A stretch of DNA of 11,400 nucleotides, from positions 5,733 to 17,132 of the forward strand of contig DCQQ01000013.1 of assembly GCA_002323515.1 (NCBI GenBank), written 5' to 3'. Position 1 is the first letter of the stretch; the number at the start of each line of letters is the position of its first letter. A program made the translations under genes and the position numbers. This document shows positions 9,556 through 11,400 of this stretch, in pieces. The notes under the pieces are model-generated. The model did not search any database. It worked only from the letters and a program-made list of their open reading frames with translations, and was not told where the DNA came from. The DNA comes from Balneolaceae bacterium UBA1514 (GTDB lineage: Bacteria; Bacteroidota; Rhodothermia; Balneolales; Balneolaceae).

Positions 9556-9585
9556 TCACTCAATAAATCACTCAACAGAAGTTGA
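9556..9585 (+). repeat. Direct repeat and small hairpin in the pfkA leader
   Basis: TCACTCAA occurs at 9556-9563 and 9568-9575, with a 12-bp period. The second copy runs into a 5-bp stem TCAAC (9572-9576), loop AGAA, stem GTTGA (9581-9585), only 7 nt before the pfkA ATG. No Shine-Dalgarno is seen in this leader. Both elements are short and could be chance. Confidence 0.3.
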
Positions 9586-9592
9586 AACCATT

Positions 9593-10576
9593 ATGATGGA
9601 TACGGAGATATCAACAATAGCAGTTATGACTAGTGGGGGGGATTCCCCTGGAATGAATGCCGCATTACGTGCGGTTGTGCGAGGCGCAAACAGATATAAA
9701 CTTAAAGTTTGGGGTATTTACAGAGGGTACCAAGGGTTAATTGAAGACAAATTTATAGAATTAGATTCTGAGAAAGTATCTAATATTATTCAACGCGGGG
9801 GAACCATTCTCAAATCGGCACGTTCGCAAGAATTTAGAACCGAAGAAGGGCGTACTCAAGCCGCAGTGAATTTGAAAAATAAAGGCATCGACGCACTAAT
9901 TGTCATAGGTGGTGATGGTACCTTTACTGGAGCTAACTTACTTAGTAAAGAGCATAATGTCCGGGTAATTGGTATACCTGCGACCATTGATAATGATATT
10001 ATCGGAACCGACGAAACCATAGGTTATGATACCGCTTTAAACACAGCTATTGAAGCCATTGATAAGATTCGGGATACAGCCGATGCCCATGAACGGATGT
10101 TTTTGGTAGAAGTGATGGGTAGAGATGCGGGGTTTATCGCACTTGAAACAGGAATCGCAGTTGGAGCAGAGCTTTCTTTGCTACCAGAGGAGCTTACATC
10201 TATCAGTGACATAAAGTCTCAGCTCAAAGATATGCTGAAGGAACAAAAGCGATCTTCTCTAGTTGTTGTTGCTGAGGGTGATGAAACGGGAGGCGCATTA
10301 AAGTTAGCTGAGAAAATTAAAGATGATTTTGCGAAGTATGATCTACGTGTGTGTATTTTAGGGCATATACAACGAGGCGGATTTCCATCTGCACGTGACA
10401 GAGTACTAGCCAGTAGATTGGGCGCTTCTTCAATAAAAGTATTGATGGAAGGGCATAATGAGGTGATGGTTGGTGTAGTAAATAATGCATTAAAGATTAC
10501 TCCGCTCAGGGTTGCTGTCGCCAAAAAGAAAGGCCTCGACTACGGGTTAATTGAATTAGCAATAATGTTAAGGTAA
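9593..10576 (+). CDS. pfkA: ATP-dependent 6-phosphofructokinase
   Basis: Cytoplasmic enzyme that phosphorylates fructose 6-phosphate to fructose 1,6-bisphosphate, the committed step of glycolysis. The 327 aa are close to the ~320 of E. coli PfkA, and the whole family pattern is present: TSGGDSPGMNAALR (13-26), GGDGT (106-110), TIDNDIIGTDETIGYDTA (131-148) with the catalytic base expected at Asp134, MGRDAG (175-180) and GHIQRGG (257-263). Gly rather than Asp after GGD (GGDG, not GGDD) marks the ATP-using rather than the pyrophosphate-using type. The start is ATG 9593 or the adjacent ATG 9596; nothing decides between them and no strong ribosome binding site is visible. pgi follows after 2 nt, so the two upstream glycolytic steps form an operon, divergent from the polyprenyl synthase gene. 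Assignment is secure. Confidence 0.97.
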   Translation: MMDTEISTIAVMTSGGDSPGMNAALRAVVRGANRYKLKVWGIYRGYQGLIEDKFIELDSEKVSNIIQRGGTILKSARSQEFRTEEGRTQAAVNLKNKGIDALIVIGGDGTFTGANLLSKEHNVRVIGIPATIDNDIIGTDETIGYDTALNTAIEAIDKIRDTADAHERMFLVEVMGRDAGFIALETGIAVGAELSLLPEELTSISDIKSQLKDMLKEQKRSSLVVVAEGDETGGALKLAEKIKDDFAKYDLRVCILGHIQRGGFPSARDRVLASRLGASSIKVLMEGHNEVMVGVVNNALKITPLRVAVAKKKGLDYGLIELAIMLR

Positions 10577-10578
10577 TC

Positions 10579-11400
10579 ATGATTAAAGCAGATATAAGTC
10601 GAGCAAGGAAATTTTTAACGGATCAAGAGTACATTCATGCGCATACTCTTGCGACAAGAGGACTGGAAGAAGTGCGTAAAAAAACTGGACCTGGGTCCAA
10701 ATGGTTGGGTTGGAGGGATTTATTAGCAAAACCAAACTTAGAATTAATAACACAATTGACCCTAATAGGCAAGGAAATACACGATTCGGCTGATGTCTTT
10801 ATCGTTTGTGGTATAGGTGGGTCATATTTAGGGGCTAAAGCTGTAATCGATGCTTTGACTCCTGCTTTTACGGGCAAAGGTCCAGAAATTCTGTTTGCAG
10901 GTCACCATATGAGTGGTGCTTATTTAAATGATCTAGTAGCCTACCTAAAAACACCTAAAGCGGATGGCTCGAAGAAAAGTATTGTTCTAAATGTAATTTC
11001 TAAATCTGGATCTACGCTTGAAACAGCATTATCGTTTCGGGTATTAAGAAAGTTCATTCACGAAGAATTTGAGGATGCGTCCAATCGAATTATTTGTACT
11101 ACGAGTGAAACGGGCGGAGTACTGAATGAAGTCATCGATCAAGAAGGTTACCAAAAATTCATTATTCCTTCGGACGTTGGTGGTAGATTTTCAGTATTGA
11201 CTCCGGTTGGTTTACTACCAATAGCTGTTGCTGGTATATCAATTGAGGCTTTATTTGAAGGTGCTGTCAGTAGCTATCAAGCCTTGGAAGACGATGCAGA
11301 TGTAATTGTGGAATATGCCGCACTTAGAAATGCACTACATACCAAGGGTATAACCATCGATATTTTCGCTTCATTTGAGCCCGAATTACTGTCCTTTGGG
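10579..11400 (+). CDS. pgi: Glucose-6-phosphate isomerase, N-terminal 274 residues (3' end beyond window)
   Basis: Cytoplasmic aldose-ketose isomerase that converts glucose 6-phosphate to fructose 6-phosphate, the substrate of the PfkA encoded just upstream. The frame is open from ATG 10579 to the window end, exactly 274 codons. Visible are the SIS-domain glycine-rich segment CGIGGSYLGAK (77-87), the sugar-phosphate site SKSGSTLETA (141-150) and PGI signature 1, DVGGRFSVLTPVG (199-211). The short N-terminal region before the first SIS segment resembles the ~450-residue Bacillus-type enzymes more than the ~550-residue E. coli type. The start lies 2 nt after the pfkA stop, and an AAGG at 10570-10573, inside the end of pfkA, is well placed as its ribosome binding site. 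The remaining C-terminal catalytic residues are outside the window. Confidence 0.96.
   Translation, partial: MIKADISRARKFLTDQEYIHAHTLATRGLEEVRKKTGPGSKWLGWRDLLAKPNLELITQLTLIGKEIHDSADVFIVCGIGGSYLGAKAVIDALTPAFTGKGPEILFAGHHMSGAYLNDLVAYLKTPKADGSKKSIVLNVISKSGSTLETALSFRVLRKFIHEEFEDASNRIICTTSETGGVLNEVIDQEGYQKFIIPSDVGGRFSVLTPVGLLPIAVAGISIEALFEGAVSSYQALEDDADVIVEYAALRNALHTKGITIDIFASFEPELLSFG

Noticed and set aside
10024..10877. Minus-strand open frames opposite pfkA and pgi.
   Set aside because: They mirror highly conserved glycolytic genes, with compositional bias typical of antisense frames and no family resemblance.

Overview
The window is AT-rich, compactly packed chromosomal DNA that looks like a member of the Bacteroidota or a close relative (the FCB group, for example Balneolota or Rhodothermota). 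The grounds are a free-standing atpD-atpC pair, a long AtpD (496 aa) with an inserted charged segment, an AtpC without the C-terminal helical domain, Bacteroidota-type features in the polyprenyl diphosphate synthase, TANNTTTG-like promoter elements with weak Shine-Dalgarno sequences, and the remains of a TonB-dependent receptor. The lineage is inferred from these traits, not from a database comparison.

Layout. (1) Positions 1-2586, minus strand: rsmB (16S rRNA m5C methyltransferase, TTG start) followed after 10 nt by valS (GTG start, 3' end outside the window), a translation-related operon. (2) 2587-2943: a 357-bp divergent control region. (3) 2944-4694, plus strand: atpD-atpC, the beta and epsilon subunits of F1 ATP synthase, 2 nt apart. 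(4) 4695-5291, minus strand: a decayed TonB-dependent receptor gene. It keeps the signal peptide and most of the plug domain, but has a nonsense codon and a 1-nt frameshift, and the whole beta-barrel is gone. Its remnant abuts the end of atpC. (5) 5281-9433, minus strand: an envelope operon in the order polyprenyl diphosphate synthase (TTG start), LpxH-like metallophosphatase, bifunctional class A penicillin-binding protein. The last two overlap as ATGA, and the receptor remnant once followed. (6) 9434-9592: a short divergent promoter region containing an 8-bp inverted repeat. (7) 9593-11400, plus strand: pfkA and pgi (cut by the window end), two upper-glycolysis enzymes 2 nt apart.

How the genes fit together: the minus-strand operon joins isoprenoid chain synthesis (quinone tail or lipid carrier), lipid A precursor hydrolysis and peptidoglycan polymerisation and crosslinking, all supporting a Gram-negative envelope. 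The plus-strand genes serve energy metabolism. The window is essentially housekeeping, and I do not see a new defence, mobile or biosynthetic system. The most interesting points are the decayed receptor gene wedged between the PBP gene and atpC, and a promoter-like block (TTTG or TTG, two bases, GTA, then a run ending AAG) that recurs upstream of atpD, pfkA and, on the opposite strand, the polyprenyl synthase gene.
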